Assembly: GCA_013821455.1 (NCBI GenBank)
Contig: JACDGS010000018.1
Span: 16,082-80,081, forward strand
Direction: 5' to 3'
Length of the DNA: 64,000 nucleotides
Source: Chthoniobacterales bacterium
GTDB taxonomy: Bacteria; Verrucomicrobiota; Verrucomicrobiia; Chthoniobacterales; UBA10450
A program made the translations under genes and the position numbers. Positions within the stretch are counted from its first letter, which is position 1, and every line of letters starts with the position of its first letter. Below are positions 8,089 through 16,778 of the stretch, piece after piece. The notes under the pieces were generated by a model. That model was not told where the DNA came from and did no database searches. It worked only from the letters and a program-made list of their open reading frames with translations.

Positions 8089-9405
8089 ATGAACCAGACG
8101 CTGCACACTCGCCGCCGTTTTTTGCGCACATCTTTCCTGGGCGCCGCCGCTTCCTGGACTCTGCCAGTTTTTCTCGAGAAGACATTTTTCGCGCTCGACG
8201 CGATGGCCGCAGATTCGCTTACCCAGGTTGTGACCGGCAAAGACAACACCATCCTCGTCGTCCTCCAGATGGCCGGCGGCAACGACGGCTTGAGCATGGT
8301 CGTGCCCTATCTCGACGATGCTTATCATCGCGCGCGGCCGAAGCTGGCGCTTCCCGCGAACAAAATCCTGCGGCTCGATTCCTACGCCGGCCTCAATCCA
8401 AAACTCGCCGGCCTGAAATCCATTTTCGACGATGGCCATCTTGCCGTTATCCAAGGTGTCGGCTACCCGAATCCGAATCGCTCGCATTTTCGCGCGACGG
8501 AAATTTGGCAGACTGCCTCGGACGCCGATCGCAACGAAAACATCGGCTGGCTTGGACGTTACTTCGACAGTTGCTGCGCTGGCTCCGATCCGACCGTCGG
8601 CGTCGCCATTGGGTCGGAAATGCCGCAAGCCTTCGCCGCGCGCACGCCAACCGGCGTTGTCTTTTCGCGCCCGGAAGATTTTCGTTTCAAGAGCAGCGAC
8701 AAAGCGGCGGGCGCGAACAGCGAGGAAGCATTTTACCGGCAACTGAACGAGGGCGGTGACACTTCCATCGCCGCGCCGGAAGGCGGATCGATCGGCGCCA
8801 TCGCCGGCGCGACTCATGCCGACATGAGCGCGGCCGATTTTCTGCAACGCACGGCGCTCGACGCGCAAATCAGCTCCGACAAAATTCTCGAGATCGCGCG
8901 CAAAGCGAAATCAACGGTTCCCTATCCCGCCGGCCGGCTGGCCAATAGCCTCAGTCTCATCGCACGCATGATCGGCGGCGGCCTAACGACGCGCGTTTAC
9001 TACGCAAGCCAGGGCGGTTTCGACACGCACGCCGGGCAGCTCGGCGCGCACGAGCGGCTCATGGGCGAACTCAACGACGCGGTGGCCGCTTTCGTCGCCG
9101 ATTTGAAACAGCAGGGAAATTTCGATCGCGTCCTGTTACTCACCTTCAGCGAATTCGGTCGTCGCGTGCAGGAAAACGCCAACGGCGGCACCGATCACGG
9201 AGCGGCTGCGCCGATGTTCGTCCTCGGCGGAAAAGTGAAACCGGGACTATTCGGAAAATATCCGAGCCTAACGGATCTCGATCACGGCGATTTGAAATTC
9301 AACACCGACTTCCGCAGCGTTTACGGCAGCGTGCTCGATCAATGGCTACGAGCGCCGAGCGCCACCGTCCTCGGCCGCAAATTTCCCGCGCTCCCGATCG
9401 TATAA
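8089..9405 (+). CDS. DUF1501 family protein with Tat signal
   Basis: 438 residues. The N-terminus has a twin-arginine signal (TRRRFLRTSFLGAAASW), so the folded protein is probably exported by Tat. Family motifs: LVVLQMAGGNDGLSMVVPY, NRSHFRATEIWQT, GGFDTHAGQLGAHERLM and LTFSEFGRRVQENANGGTDHGAAAPMFVLGG, the last resembling the metal site of the alkaline-phosphatase/sulfatase fold. DUF1501 proteins are annotated as sulfatase-like but lack the formylglycine motif CxPSR, as does this one. It pairs with the DUF1800 gene upstream, the normal genomic arrangement. Substrate unknown. Confidence 0.9.
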   Translation: MNQTLHTRRRFLRTSFLGAAASWTLPVFLEKTFFALDAMAADSLTQVVTGKDNTILVVLQMAGGNDGLSMVVPYLDDAYHRARPKLALPANKILRLDSYAGLNPKLAGLKSIFDDGHLAVIQGVGYPNPNRSHFRATEIWQTASDADRNENIGWLGRYFDSCCAGSDPTVGVAIGSEMPQAFAARTPTGVVFSRPEDFRFKSSDKAAGANSEEAFYRQLNEGGDTSIAAPEGGSIGAIAGATHADMSAADFLQRTALDAQISSDKILEIARKAKSTVPYPAGRLANSLSLIARMIGGGLTTRVYYASQGGFDTHAGQLGAHERLMGELNDAVAAFVADLKQQGNFDRVLLLTFSEFGRRVQENANGGTDHGAAAPMFVLGGKVKPGLFGKYPSLTDLDHGDLKFNTDFRSVYGSVLDQWLRAPSATVLGRKFPALPIV

Positions 9406-9423
9406 GCGCGAGTCGCCTCTCCG

Positions 9424-9476
9424 TCCGGGGAGGACGGGCTGCCAGCCCGTCGTCGCCGGGAGCCTCCCGGCGACTG
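9424..9476. repeat. Dispersed GC-rich inverted repeat, GGGGAGGACGGGCTG family
   Basis: The core GGACGGGCTGCCAGCCCGTC is a nearly perfect palindrome, followed by a second small hairpin (GTCGCCGGGAGCCTCCCGGCGAC). Related units occur at 19749-19800 and 19911-19963, where the side hairpin differs (GGAGGCAGTCTGCCTCC; TTCGGCGGAGACTCCGCCGAA). It follows the DUF1501 stop and may serve as a transcription end, but no T-tract follows. Confidence 0.75.
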
Positions 9477-9565
9477 TCTGGAATCCGAGCGCCGAAATTT
9501 CCCAAAACAAAAACGCAGCCTTCACCAAGCGTTAGAATTTTGCGCGGCGACGACCCGGGAATACC

Positions 9566-10576
9566 TTGCGCCTCGCCGCCTCTTCCATCCTCGTGCAAGA
9601 AACCGCCACCTCGCTCGCCATCTATCACGAGCATCCGCTCTGGTTCCGTCCGCTCTTCGCCGAGCTCGATCGTCGCGGCATTTCCTACGAAACGATCGAC
9701 GCGAATCGGCCCTTCTTTTTCGACCCGGCGGAAACCACGCGCCGCTATTCCGTTTTCTTCAACCGCATGAGTCCATCCGCCTATTTGCGCGACGGCGGCA
9801 GTGCGATTTTCCACACCTTAAATTTGCTCGCGCATCTCGAACGGCTTGGCACTCGCGTCATCAACGGCGTGCGCTCATTCACCTACGAAATTTCAAAAGC
9901 GCGCCAGTTGACACTCCTCGCCGAACTTGGTTTGCCGGGCCCGCGCAGCCGCGTCATCCATCGCGCCGCGGATGCGCGCGCGGCAACTGAAGGCTTGCGT
10001 TTTCCGATCGTGGTGAAGGCGAATATCGGCGGCAGCGGCGCCGGGATCGTGCGCTACGATTCGTTAGGCGAATTAACCGCGACCGTGCGCAGCAATTCGA
10101 TTGACCTAGGCCTCGATCACGTCGCGCTCGTGCAGGAATACGTGCCCGCGCGCGACGGCCATATCACGCGCGTCGAGACGCTAGGCGGCAAATTTCTCTA
10201 CGCGATTAACGTCTTCCCCGAAGCGGGAAGTTTCGATCTCTGTCCCGCTGATGCCTGCCAAACCAAAGACGGCGCCGAGCTGGAACGCACAGCCACCTCC
10301 GGTTGCCTGATCGATGGGCCGAAGCGCGGGTTGCGCGTGGAAGGCACTGATGTGCCTAACGACGTCCGCGAAGCCTGCGAGCAAATTGCGCAGCGCGCCG
10401 TTATCGACGTCGGCGGGATCGAATCGATGATCGACGATCGTGACGGCAGCCGCCTTTATTACGACATCAACGCGCTCTCTAATTTTGTGGCTGACGCACC
10501 GCGCGTCATTGGCTTCGATCCACACGCGAAGCTCGTCGATTTTCTGGAGTCGGAGCTGAACCGATCCCGCTCATGA
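9566..10576 (+). CDS. ATP-grasp domain protein (RimK/glutathione-synthetase-like)
   Basis: 336 residues if started at the TTG at 9566; the true start could be a few codons later (GTG in VQETATSL). ATP-grasp features: a pre-grasp N-terminal part (YHEHPLWFRPLFAELDRRGISYETID), the nucleotide-binding strand and glycine loop (FPIVVKANIGGSGAGIVRYDS), VQEYVPARDGHITRVETLGGKFLYAINVF and the metal-binding acidic end GIESMIDDRDGSRLYYDINALSNF. Such enzymes form amide or ester bonds using ATP; the acceptor cannot be read from the sequence. The following gene is an LLM flavin monooxygenase on the same strand, suggesting a shared small-molecule pathway, although a hairpin repeat separates them. Confidence 0.8.
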   Translation: MRLAASSILVQETATSLAIYHEHPLWFRPLFAELDRRGISYETIDANRPFFFDPAETTRRYSVFFNRMSPSAYLRDGGSAIFHTLNLLAHLERLGTRVINGVRSFTYEISKARQLTLLAELGLPGPRSRVIHRAADARAATEGLRFPIVVKANIGGSGAGIVRYDSLGELTATVRSNSIDLGLDHVALVQEYVPARDGHITRVETLGGKFLYAINVFPEAGSFDLCPADACQTKDGAELERTATSGCLIDGPKRGLRVEGTDVPNDVREACEQIAQRAVIDVGGIESMIDDRDGSRLYYDINALSNFVADAPRVIGFDPHAKLVDFLESELNRSRS

Positions 10577-10595
10577 TTGTTGGCCCTAACCAAGT

Positions 10596-10710
10596 TGTCA
10601 TCCCGAGTGGAGCGAGGGACCCCGCAAGCGTCCCTCGACGCTGCTTTCGAAGGGAAGGCAGAGCAACGCCTGCGGGGTCCTTCGCCGCGCTGCGCCGGCT
10701 CAGGATGACA
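10596..10710. repeat. Dispersed hairpin repeat, TGTCATCCCGAGC family (copy e)
   Basis: Begins TGTCATCCCGAGTGGAGCG and ends GCTCAGGATGACA. Inner arms GGGACCCCGCAAGCGT and GCCTGCGGGGTCC pair around a CTGCTTTCGAAGGG centre. Lies between the ATP-grasp and flavin monooxygenase genes. A GCCTAACGA motif follows ten bases later, directly before the next start codon. Confidence 0.85.
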
Positions 10711-10730
10711 ATGCGGCTCGCCTAACGAAT

Positions 10731-11768
10731 ATGCGCTACGGTTACTGGCTCCCGGTTTTCGGCGGATGGCTGCGCAATGTGCCTAACGAGGGCATGGAAG
10801 CGTCGTGGGATTACGTCCGCCGCCTCGCCTGTCGCAGTGAAGAAATCGGCTACGACCTTACCCTCGTGGCCGAGCTAAACCTGAACGACATCAAAGGCGC
10901 GGGCGCACCTACGCTGGATGCCTGGAGCACCGCCGCCGCACTCATGGCCGTGACGAAACGCCTGGAGTTCATGGTCGCGGTGCGCCCCACTTTCCACGCC
11001 CCCGCGCTGCTCGCGAAACAGGCCGCAAACATCGACCAGATCGGCGGCCCGGGCCGGCTCTCGCTGAACGTCGTCAGCTCGTGGTGGGCCGACGAAGCGA
11101 AAAAATACGGAGTCCATTTCGAGCAGCACGATGATCGTTATGCGCGCACCGCGGAGTGGCTCGATGTCGTCGATGGCATGTGGAAAGAGGACCGTTTTTC
11201 CTACTCCGGAAAATTTTATCAAATCGAAGATTCCTTCATGAGTCCGAAGCCGGCCACGCAGCCTCGGCCGGTGATTTATGCCGGCGGCGAATCGGAAGCG
11301 GCGAAAAATCTCATCGCGCAAAAGTGCGACGCCTTCGTTATGCACGGCGATCCTCCGGCGAAGATTCGCGAAAAAATTGCGGAGATGTCGGAGCGCCGCG
11401 AACGGCTCGGATTGCCGCGGATGCAATTTGGCATCGCGGCCTACGCGATCGTGCGAGACACCGAGCGCGAAGCGCAAGCCGAGCTTGCGCGTATCACCGA
11501 CGTGCAATCATCCGCGGCGGGCTATGGCAACTATCAGCAATGGCTTGCCGGCACGAAGCTCGAAGGCCAGATGTCGATCGACGAGTATTCCGTCTCCAAT
11601 CGCGGTCTGCGCCCGAATTTAATCGGCACGGCGGAAGCCGTCCGCGAGCGCATCGACGAATTCGCTGAGGCGGGGGTCGATCTCCTGTTGCTGCAATCCA
11701 GCCCGCAACGCGAGGAGATGGAGCGCTTTGCCGCGGAAGTAATTCGTGCGCCGAGCGCGGGCGTGTGA
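10731..11768 (+). CDS. LLM-class flavin-dependent monooxygenase (SsuD/SfnG-like)
   Basis: 345 residues. Luciferase-like (beta/alpha)8 features: MRYGYWLPVFGGW start, EEIGYDLTLVAE, KRLEFMVAVRPTFHAPALLAKQAANIDQIGGPGRLSLNVVSSWW, the YGVHFEQHDDRYARTAEWLDVVDGMW block and RPVIYAGGESEAAKNL. These match reduced-flavin-dependent alkanesulfonate or dimethylsulfone monooxygenases, which release sulfite or sulfinate to allow growth on organosulfur compounds. A flavin reductase is not adjacent, so FMNH2 would come from elsewhere. Specificity between sulfonates, sulfones and other substrates cannot be read from sequence. ATP-grasp gene upstream may belong to the same pathway. Confidence 0.85.
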   Translation: MRYGYWLPVFGGWLRNVPNEGMEASWDYVRRLACRSEEIGYDLTLVAELNLNDIKGAGAPTLDAWSTAAALMAVTKRLEFMVAVRPTFHAPALLAKQAANIDQIGGPGRLSLNVVSSWWADEAKKYGVHFEQHDDRYARTAEWLDVVDGMWKEDRFSYSGKFYQIEDSFMSPKPATQPRPVIYAGGESEAAKNLIAQKCDAFVMHGDPPAKIREKIAEMSERRERLGLPRMQFGIAAYAIVRDTEREAQAELARITDVQSSAAGYGNYQQWLAGTKLEGQMSIDEYSVSNRGLRPNLIGTAEAVRERIDEFAEAGVDLLLLQSSPQREEMERFAAEVIRAPSAGV

Positions 11769-11781
11769 GCCGCAATCAAGC

Positions 11782-11844
11782 CGTCTTTCCGAGCAGAGTG
11801 AAGCGCAGCGTTACAGGCTGCGCTGCGCTGCGCTCGGGATGACA
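11782..11844. repeat. Dispersed hairpin repeat, short copy f, overlapping the prmA start
   Basis: A shortened member: GTCTTTCCGAGCAGAGTGAAGCGCAGCG, then CGCTGCGCTGCGCTCGGGATGACA. Its terminal GGGATGACA contains the ATG at 11839 that is the most plausible start codon of the prmA-like gene, so the element appears to donate the first two codons. Confidence 0.75.
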
Positions 11845-12678
11845 ATTTTTTTATGGCAACGGAGGGCGGGCGCCGAGTGGTGCCACGCGCACGAGCAGCT
11901 TCTGCAGGAGATGGCCCCGGGCCAGCTGGCGATCATTCATCGGCCGGGCCAACGGCGCCATCTCGCGCAGATTTTCTGCCGGAGAAAGCGCGAGGCCTTC
12001 GCCTTCCAATCGCGATTTGGCGGGACAGTGGAAAAGCTCCCGCCAGGCTGGGCAAAACAATTTTTGCTCCCACCTCCAGGCAAGCCCTTACGCGTCGGCG
12101 CACGCCTGCGCATCAGCGCGGCCGTGCAGCCGGATTCGCCTAACGACTTGATCATTCCAGCAGCCGGCGCGTTCGGCACGGGCGAGCACGCCACGACCGC
12201 GATGTCCCTGCGCCTGCTCGAAGAAGCGACGCGCGGCCTTTCGTTAGGCTGGAAAGCGCTCGATGCCGGGACGGGCACCGGAATCCTCGCGCTGGCAGCG
12301 CGCCGCTTCGGCGCTGACTCGGTGGTCGGTTTGGATGACGATCCGCGGGCGGTGGCACACGCGCGCGCGAATGCACGCCAGAACAAAATCCGCGGCGCCA
12401 CATTCCTCACGCGCGATCTGCTGCGCTGGAAATCGCGCCAGCGCTTCGACCTCATCACCGCGAATCTTTTCAGCGAACTGCTCATTTCCGCGCTGCCGAT
12501 TTTTTGCCACTGCCTAACGAAAAACGGCTGCCTGATTCTTTCGGGAATTTTGCGCACGCAAGCGGACGAGGTTATCGACTCGTTAGGCAAATTCGGCTTC
12601 CACCTCGAGATAAAACGCCGGCGCGGCAAATGGGTCGCCCTCCTCGCCACCCGCAAAAGCAAGTTGAAGCGTCGTTAG
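11839..12678 (+). CDS. prmA: Ribosomal protein L11 methyltransferase-like (PrmA)
   Basis: 279 residues from the ATG at 11839. The open frame reaches back to 11746, but that part overlaps the preceding gene and a hairpin repeat and is not conserved-looking. The SAM-binding methyltransferase core is clear: AFGTGEHATTAMSLRLLEE, ALDAGTGTGILALAARRFGADSVVGLDDDP and FDLITANLFSELL (PrmA has DLVxANI here), then LSGIL near the C-terminus. PrmA trimethylates ribosomal protein L11. The N-terminal substrate domain is short and divergent, as in other Verrucomicrobiota, so a different protein substrate cannot be excluded. The start codon lies inside the repeat at 11782-11844. Confidence 0.8.
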   Translation: MTIFLWQRRAGAEWCHAHEQLLQEMAPGQLAIIHRPGQRRHLAQIFCRRKREAFAFQSRFGGTVEKLPPGWAKQFLLPPPGKPLRVGARLRISAAVQPDSPNDLIIPAAGAFGTGEHATTAMSLRLLEEATRGLSLGWKALDAGTGTGILALAARRFGADSVVGLDDDPRAVAHARANARQNKIRGATFLTRDLLRWKSRQRFDLITANLFSELLISALPIFCHCLTKNGCLILSGILRTQADEVIDSLGKFGFHLEIKRRRGKWVALLATRKSKLKRR

Positions 12679-12754
12679 CCGACGGCTACCTTCTCCGTCC
12701 GATCGGCTTCCGCTTTCCCCCGACTCCCATTTCGCGCCGCCGCTTCGTTATCTT

Positions 12755-13831
12755 ATGCCGTCCGAAGAACTTTCTTATGTCATCGTCACCCCGCACTCGA
12801 TCCGCAAATCGCGCACGGGCGGCATCGTTTCGCGACTCATCTCGCGCACTGGCCTCGATTTGATTTGCGGCCGCATGTTCGCGCCGAACGCGGAACTCGT
12901 TAGGCGCTATGCCGAGACGATCGTGACCGAAACCGACCCAAGGCACCGCGCCACCCAGGAATTGATTCGCGAATACGTCCTGAAAAATTTCACCGGCGCG
13001 GCGAATGGGCAGCGCGCCCGCGTCATGCTGCTGGTTTTTCGGGGCGAGGATGCAATCCACAAAATCCAGAATGCGGTCGGCCACATCGTGCACGAACGGA
13101 CGAGCGGCGAAACCATCCGAGATACTTATGGCGATTACATCGCGGGCGCCGCTGGAGCAGTGACCTATTTCGAGCCCGGCGTTCTCGCCGCCTTCGACGC
13201 CGCCGCGATCGAGCGCGACCTGAAATTGTGGGCGGAGTTTTCCGATAGCGACGGCGGCATCATCGATGACGTGATCGAGTTCCCGGCGGGCGCGGCGGTT
13301 GAAAAAACTCTCGTCCTGATCAAGCCGGATAATTTCAAATTTCCGAACTCGCGCCCTGGCGGAGTAATCGAAGTTTTCTCGCGCAGCGGGCTCTACATCG
13401 TCGGCTTCAAAGTCCATCGCATGAGCGTGGCGCAGGCGGAGGAGTTCTACGGTCCCGTGCTCGATGTTTTGGAAGATAAACTCGGGGCCGAGAAAGGTCG
13501 CGGCGCGTGGGAGGATATCGTCGAGTTCATGTCCGGTGGACGTCCGAGCACGATCGGCGCGGACCGGCGCGGCGAACCGGGCACCGAAAAATGCATCGCA
13601 CTCGTTTACCAGGGGATCGATGCGGTGCGAAAAATCCGCGAAGTCCTCGGCCCGACCGATCCGAGCAAGGCGCCTCCGGGTTCGATCCGAAAGGAATTTG
13701 GCCAGACGATCATGGTCAACGCGGCGCATGCTTCCGACTCCGCGGAGAACGCGAAACGCGAGATGGAAATCGTGCAGGTGCGCGAGAACAACCTGAAACC
13801 TTTGATTGAAAACTTCTATGCCCGCTCCTAG
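12755..13831 (+). CDS. Tandem nucleoside diphosphate kinase-domain protein
   Basis: 358 residues with two NDK-like domains. The C-terminal one (about 185-358) has KTLVLIKPDNFKFP, GLYIVGFKVHRMSVAQAEEFY and the active-site region FGQTIMVNAAHASDSAENAKRE, where His is the phosphate carrier (family NxxHgSDs). The N-terminal one (about 1-150) starts SYVIVTPHSIRKSRTGGIVSRLI and has FRGEDAIHKIQNAVG, but its equivalent region (GDYIAGAAGAVTYF) lacks the histidine, so it is probably non-catalytic. NDK makes NTPs from NDPs using ATP. Ordinary NDK is about 140 residues with one domain; this doubled form is unusual. Followed closely by the aminotransferase gene on the same strand. Confidence 0.85.
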   Translation: MPSEELSYVIVTPHSIRKSRTGGIVSRLISRTGLDLICGRMFAPNAELVRRYAETIVTETDPRHRATQELIREYVLKNFTGAANGQRARVMLLVFRGEDAIHKIQNAVGHIVHERTSGETIRDTYGDYIAGAAGAVTYFEPGVLAAFDAAAIERDLKLWAEFSDSDGGIIDDVIEFPAGAAVEKTLVLIKPDNFKFPNSRPGGVIEVFSRSGLYIVGFKVHRMSVAQAEEFYGPVLDVLEDKLGAEKGRGAWEDIVEFMSGGRPSTIGADRRGEPGTEKCIALVYQGIDAVRKIREVLGPTDPSKAPPGSIRKEFGQTIMVNAAHASDSAENAKREMEIVQVRENNLKPLIENFYARS

Positions 13832-13858
13832 CTTGCGCTCCCTTTTTGGGGAAACATT

Positions 13859-15037
13859 TTGAACACTCTCGCCATGGAAATCTCGACCCGCGCAGCACAA
13901 CTCACTCCGTCGCTCACCCTCTCGATCGACAGCAAAGCGAAAGCGATGAAAGCCGAGGGCATCGACATCTGCGGTTTCGGCGCGGGCGAGCCGGATTTCG
14001 ATACGCCGGAGCACATTAAGCAAGCGGCGATTGCCGCGCTCGAGGCGGGATTCACGAAATACACGCCGAGCTCGGGTCTTCCGGAACTTCGCGAAGCAAT
14101 CTCGAAAAAATTCGAAACCGACAACGGCCTCGAATATCGCCCGAGCCAGATCATCGTGAGCAACGGCGCGAAGCATTCCTGTTACAACGCCATCCTCGCG
14201 ACCTGCGAAGCGGGCGACGAAGTGATCATCCCCTCGCCTTACTGGGTGAGTTATCCGGACATGGTGCGGCTCGCCGGCGCCGAGCCCGTGATCGTGCAGA
14301 CGAGCGAGCGCCACGGCTGGAAAATGTCCGCGGCGGAATTCGAAAACGCCATGACGCCGCGCACGAAGATGGTGATTATGAATTCGCCTAACAATCCCAG
14401 CGGCGCGGTTTACACGCGGGAGGAATTGGAAAAGATCGTCGAGGTCGCGGCGGAAGAGGACATCTACATTTTGTCCGACGAAATTTACGAGAAACTCATT
14501 TACGACGACGCCAAACACGTCAGCATCGCCTCGCTCTCAAAGCAGGCCTACGACCTCACGATCACGGTCAACGGCTTCAGCAAATCCTACGCGATGACCG
14601 GTTGGCGCCTCGGCTACATGGGCGCGCCGGAAGCGATCGCGAAGGCGGTTGATTCCATCCAAAGCCACAGCACCTCGAACCCCTGCTCCTTCGCGCAGAA
14701 GGGCGCGATCGCCGCGCTTAAGGGCGATCAGCAACCGCTCTCCGACATGCATGACGAGTTCGATATGCGGCGCAATTACATGTTCGATCGCATCTCGAAG
14801 ATCGCGAACATCACCGCGGTAAAACCGAATGGCGCCTTCTATATTTTGGTCAACATTAGCCAGCTCGGATTGACCTCGCAGAATTTCGCCGATCGCCTGC
14901 TCAGTAAAGCGAGCGTCGCCGTGATTCCGGGCATCGCGTTCGGCGACGACCGCACGATTCGTCTCAGCTACGCGACCAGCATCGACGTGATCAAAAAAGG
15001 GCTGGACCGCTTCCAGGATTTTTGTCGCACGCTCTAA
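13859..15037 (+). CDS. Aspartate aminotransferase (class I/II, PLP-dependent)
   Basis: 392 residues from a TTG at 13859, preceded by GGGGA seven bases upstream; an ATG at 13874 is the alternative start. Class I aminotransferase marks: FGAGEPDFDTPEHIKQAA, KYTPSSGLPELREAI, NSPNNPSGAVYT, LSDEIYEKLIYDD and the PLP lysine in VNGFSKSYAMTGWRLGYM. The subgroup resembles thermophilic-type (Ib) aspartate/prephenate aminotransferases. It transfers the amino group between aspartate and 2-oxoglutarate, possibly also to prephenate. It directly follows the tandem NDK gene with 27 bases between. Confidence 0.92.
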   Translation: MNTLAMEISTRAAQLTPSLTLSIDSKAKAMKAEGIDICGFGAGEPDFDTPEHIKQAAIAALEAGFTKYTPSSGLPELREAISKKFETDNGLEYRPSQIIVSNGAKHSCYNAILATCEAGDEVIIPSPYWVSYPDMVRLAGAEPVIVQTSERHGWKMSAAEFENAMTPRTKMVIMNSPNNPSGAVYTREELEKIVEVAAEEDIYILSDEIYEKLIYDDAKHVSIASLSKQAYDLTITVNGFSKSYAMTGWRLGYMGAPEAIAKAVDSIQSHSTSNPCSFAQKGAIAALKGDQQPLSDMHDEFDMRRNYMFDRISKIANITAVKPNGAFYILVNISQLGLTSQNFADRLLSKASVAVIPGIAFGDDRTIRLSYATSIDVIKKGLDRFQDFCRTL

Positions 15038-15071
15038 GCGGAGAGGCGTGGAAAAACGCGCCACCATCTTT

Positions 15072-15182
15072 TGTCATCCCGAGCGAAACGAGGGACCCCG
15101 CAAGCGTCTCACGGCGTCAATGGCAGACGGCGCCCTGTGTAATACGAGGGGTCCTTCGCCGTCTGCGCGGCTCAGGATGACA
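15072..15182. repeat. Dispersed hairpin repeat, TGTCATCCCGAGC family (copy g)
   Basis: Begins TGTCATCCCGAGCGAAACG and ends GGCTCAGGATGACA, with GGGACCCCGCAAGCG and GAGGGGTCCTTCGCC inside and a divergent centre. The GH57 gene begins at a GTG six bases beyond its right end, so the element occupies the whole promoter and ribosome-binding region of that gene. Confidence 0.8.
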
Positions 15183-15187
15183 AACCC

Positions 15188-16768
15188 GTGAGCGGTAGCG
15201 CGGGTTCACTCGCCCTCCTCCTCCACGCCCATCTCCCATTCGTTAGGCATCCGGAGCACGAGCACTTCCTCGAGGAGGACTGGCTCTTCGAAGCCATCAC
15301 CGAAAGTTACCTCCCCCTTCTCCGGATGTTGCGTCGGCTGGCGGACGAGGCTGTGCCCTTTCGCCTAACGATCTCGCTCACACCGACTCTCTGCGCGATG
15401 CTGCGCGACGAACTGCTCCGGCAAAGATACCTGCGTTACCTCGAGCGCCTCATCGCGCTCGCCCGCCACGAGATCGAGCGCAATCGCGATCATGCGCAGC
15501 TCTTCGCGCTCGCACAGTTCTACGAAAATTTCTTCACCGAGGCTCGCGGCTTCTTCGCCGAAACACTCGGCGGCGACATCGTTAGGGCATTTCGCGAGCT
15601 GCAGGATGCCGGTTACTTGGAAATAATCGCGAGTGCCGCGACCCACGCGTTTCTACCTCTGCTGCAAAATTTTCCCGAGGCGCAACGCGCGCAAATCCTC
15701 CTCGGCTGCGACAGTTACCGCGAAAACTTTGGTCGTGACCCCAGCGGATTTTGGCTGCCGGAATGCGGCTACAGTTCCGGGCTCGACCTGATTTTGCAGG
15801 AGGCGGAGATCCGCTGGTTCGTGGTTGATGCGCACGGTTTGATGTTTGCCCGCCCGCAACCGCGCGGCGTTTTTTTTGCGCCGTGTTACACCCCGGCGGG
15901 GCCGGCTGCATTCGCGCGCGATCGCGAATCGAGCCAGCAAGTTTGGAGCGCCGAAGCCGGTTACCCGGGCGATCCGGTCTATCGCGATTTCTACCGCGAC
16001 ATTGGCTACGATCGCTCGGAAGCGGAGCTTGGCGCATTCGTTAGGCCAGAAGGCGTGCGAAAATTCAGCGGTATCAAATACCATCGCGTGACGGGCCGCA
16101 CGGAGGAAAAGGAATTCTACGATCCGGCGTGGGCCGACGCTGCCGCGGATGAGCACGCGCAGGATTTTTTTGAGAAACGGCGGGCGCGTTTTCAGGAACT
16201 CGCGAGCGACGAGGCGATCGTTGTCACCCCCTTCGACGCGGAGCTTTTCGGTCACTGGTGGTTTGAAGGTCCGCGCTTCCTTGAAAGCTTTCTGCGCCTA
16301 ACGACGCGCGAGCCGCGTGACTTCCAGCTCACCACGCCGGGCGCATTCCTCGCGACGCATCCGGCGCAGCAAATCGTTAGGCCAAATCCTTCCAGTTGGG
16401 GAGAGGACGGCTTCAGCGCTGTCTGGCTCGATCCGAGCAACGCCTGGATTTATCCACCTTTGCATGCTGCGACTCGCCGCATGACGGAACTCGCGCGCGC
16501 TCACCGCGACACCACCGATCCGTTGGCGGTGCGGACGTTGCGCCAAACCGCACGCGAACTGCTCCTCGCGCAATCGAGCGACTGGGCGTTCCTGATCAAA
16601 AACCGCTCCGCGCGCGAGTACGCCAGGGCGCGCACGCGAGAGCATCTGTTGCGCTGCAACCGGCTCGCCGAGCAATTGGAGAACTCTCAGCCCGACGTCG
16701 CGTTTCTGGCCGAATGCGAAGAGCGCACTCCGATCTTCCCCGAATTGGAGTGGCGCTATTATCTTTAG
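15188..16768 (+). CDS. GH57 (DUF1957) 1,4-alpha-glucan branching enzyme-like protein
   Basis: 526 residues from a GTG at 15188. GH57 motifs: LLLHAHLPFVRHPE at the N-terminus (His of the first region), the FWLPECGYSSGLD block with the predicted nucleophile Glu, and TPFDAELFGHWWFEGPRFLE with the predicted acid/base Asp. The C-terminal helical domain (about 400-526, LWLDPSNAWIYPPLHAATRRM and LLAQSSDWAFLIKN) is typical of DUF1957 branching enzymes such as those of Thermococcus and Thermus. Expected reaction: makes alpha-1,6 branches in glycogen-like glucan. Five GCCTAACG/CGTTAGGC motifs lie inside the gene. No other glycogen gene is adjacent. Confidence 0.85.
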   Translation: MSGSAGSLALLLHAHLPFVRHPEHEHFLEEDWLFEAITESYLPLLRMLRRLADEAVPFRLTISLTPTLCAMLRDELLRQRYLRYLERLIALARHEIERNRDHAQLFALAQFYENFFTEARGFFAETLGGDIVRAFRELQDAGYLEIIASAATHAFLPLLQNFPEAQRAQILLGCDSYRENFGRDPSGFWLPECGYSSGLDLILQEAEIRWFVVDAHGLMFARPQPRGVFFAPCYTPAGPAAFARDRESSQQVWSAEAGYPGDPVYRDFYRDIGYDRSEAELGAFVRPEGVRKFSGIKYHRVTGRTEEKEFYDPAWADAAADEHAQDFFEKRRARFQELASDEAIVVTPFDAELFGHWWFEGPRFLESFLRLTTREPRDFQLTTPGAFLATHPAQQIVRPNPSSWGEDGFSAVWLDPSNAWIYPPLHAATRRMTELARAHRDTTDPLAVRTLRQTARELLLAQSSDWAFLIKNRSAREYARARTREHLLRCNRLAEQLENSQPDVAFLAECEERTPIFPELEWRYYL

Positions 16769-16778
16769 TCTCTCCAAA

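Noticed and set aside
11746..11838. Upstream extension of the prmA frame
   Set aside because: Overlaps the flavin monooxygenase 3' end and a hairpin repeat; residues are low-complexity and unlike any L11 methyltransferase N-terminus.
12686..14518. A 610-residue open frame on the minus strand over the NDK and aminotransferase genes
   Set aside because: Shadow of two clear plus-strand genes with recognisable families; its protein is Arg/Ala/Phe-rich and shows no domain. High GC makes such antisense frames common (also 6434-7741 minus and 712-1602 minus).
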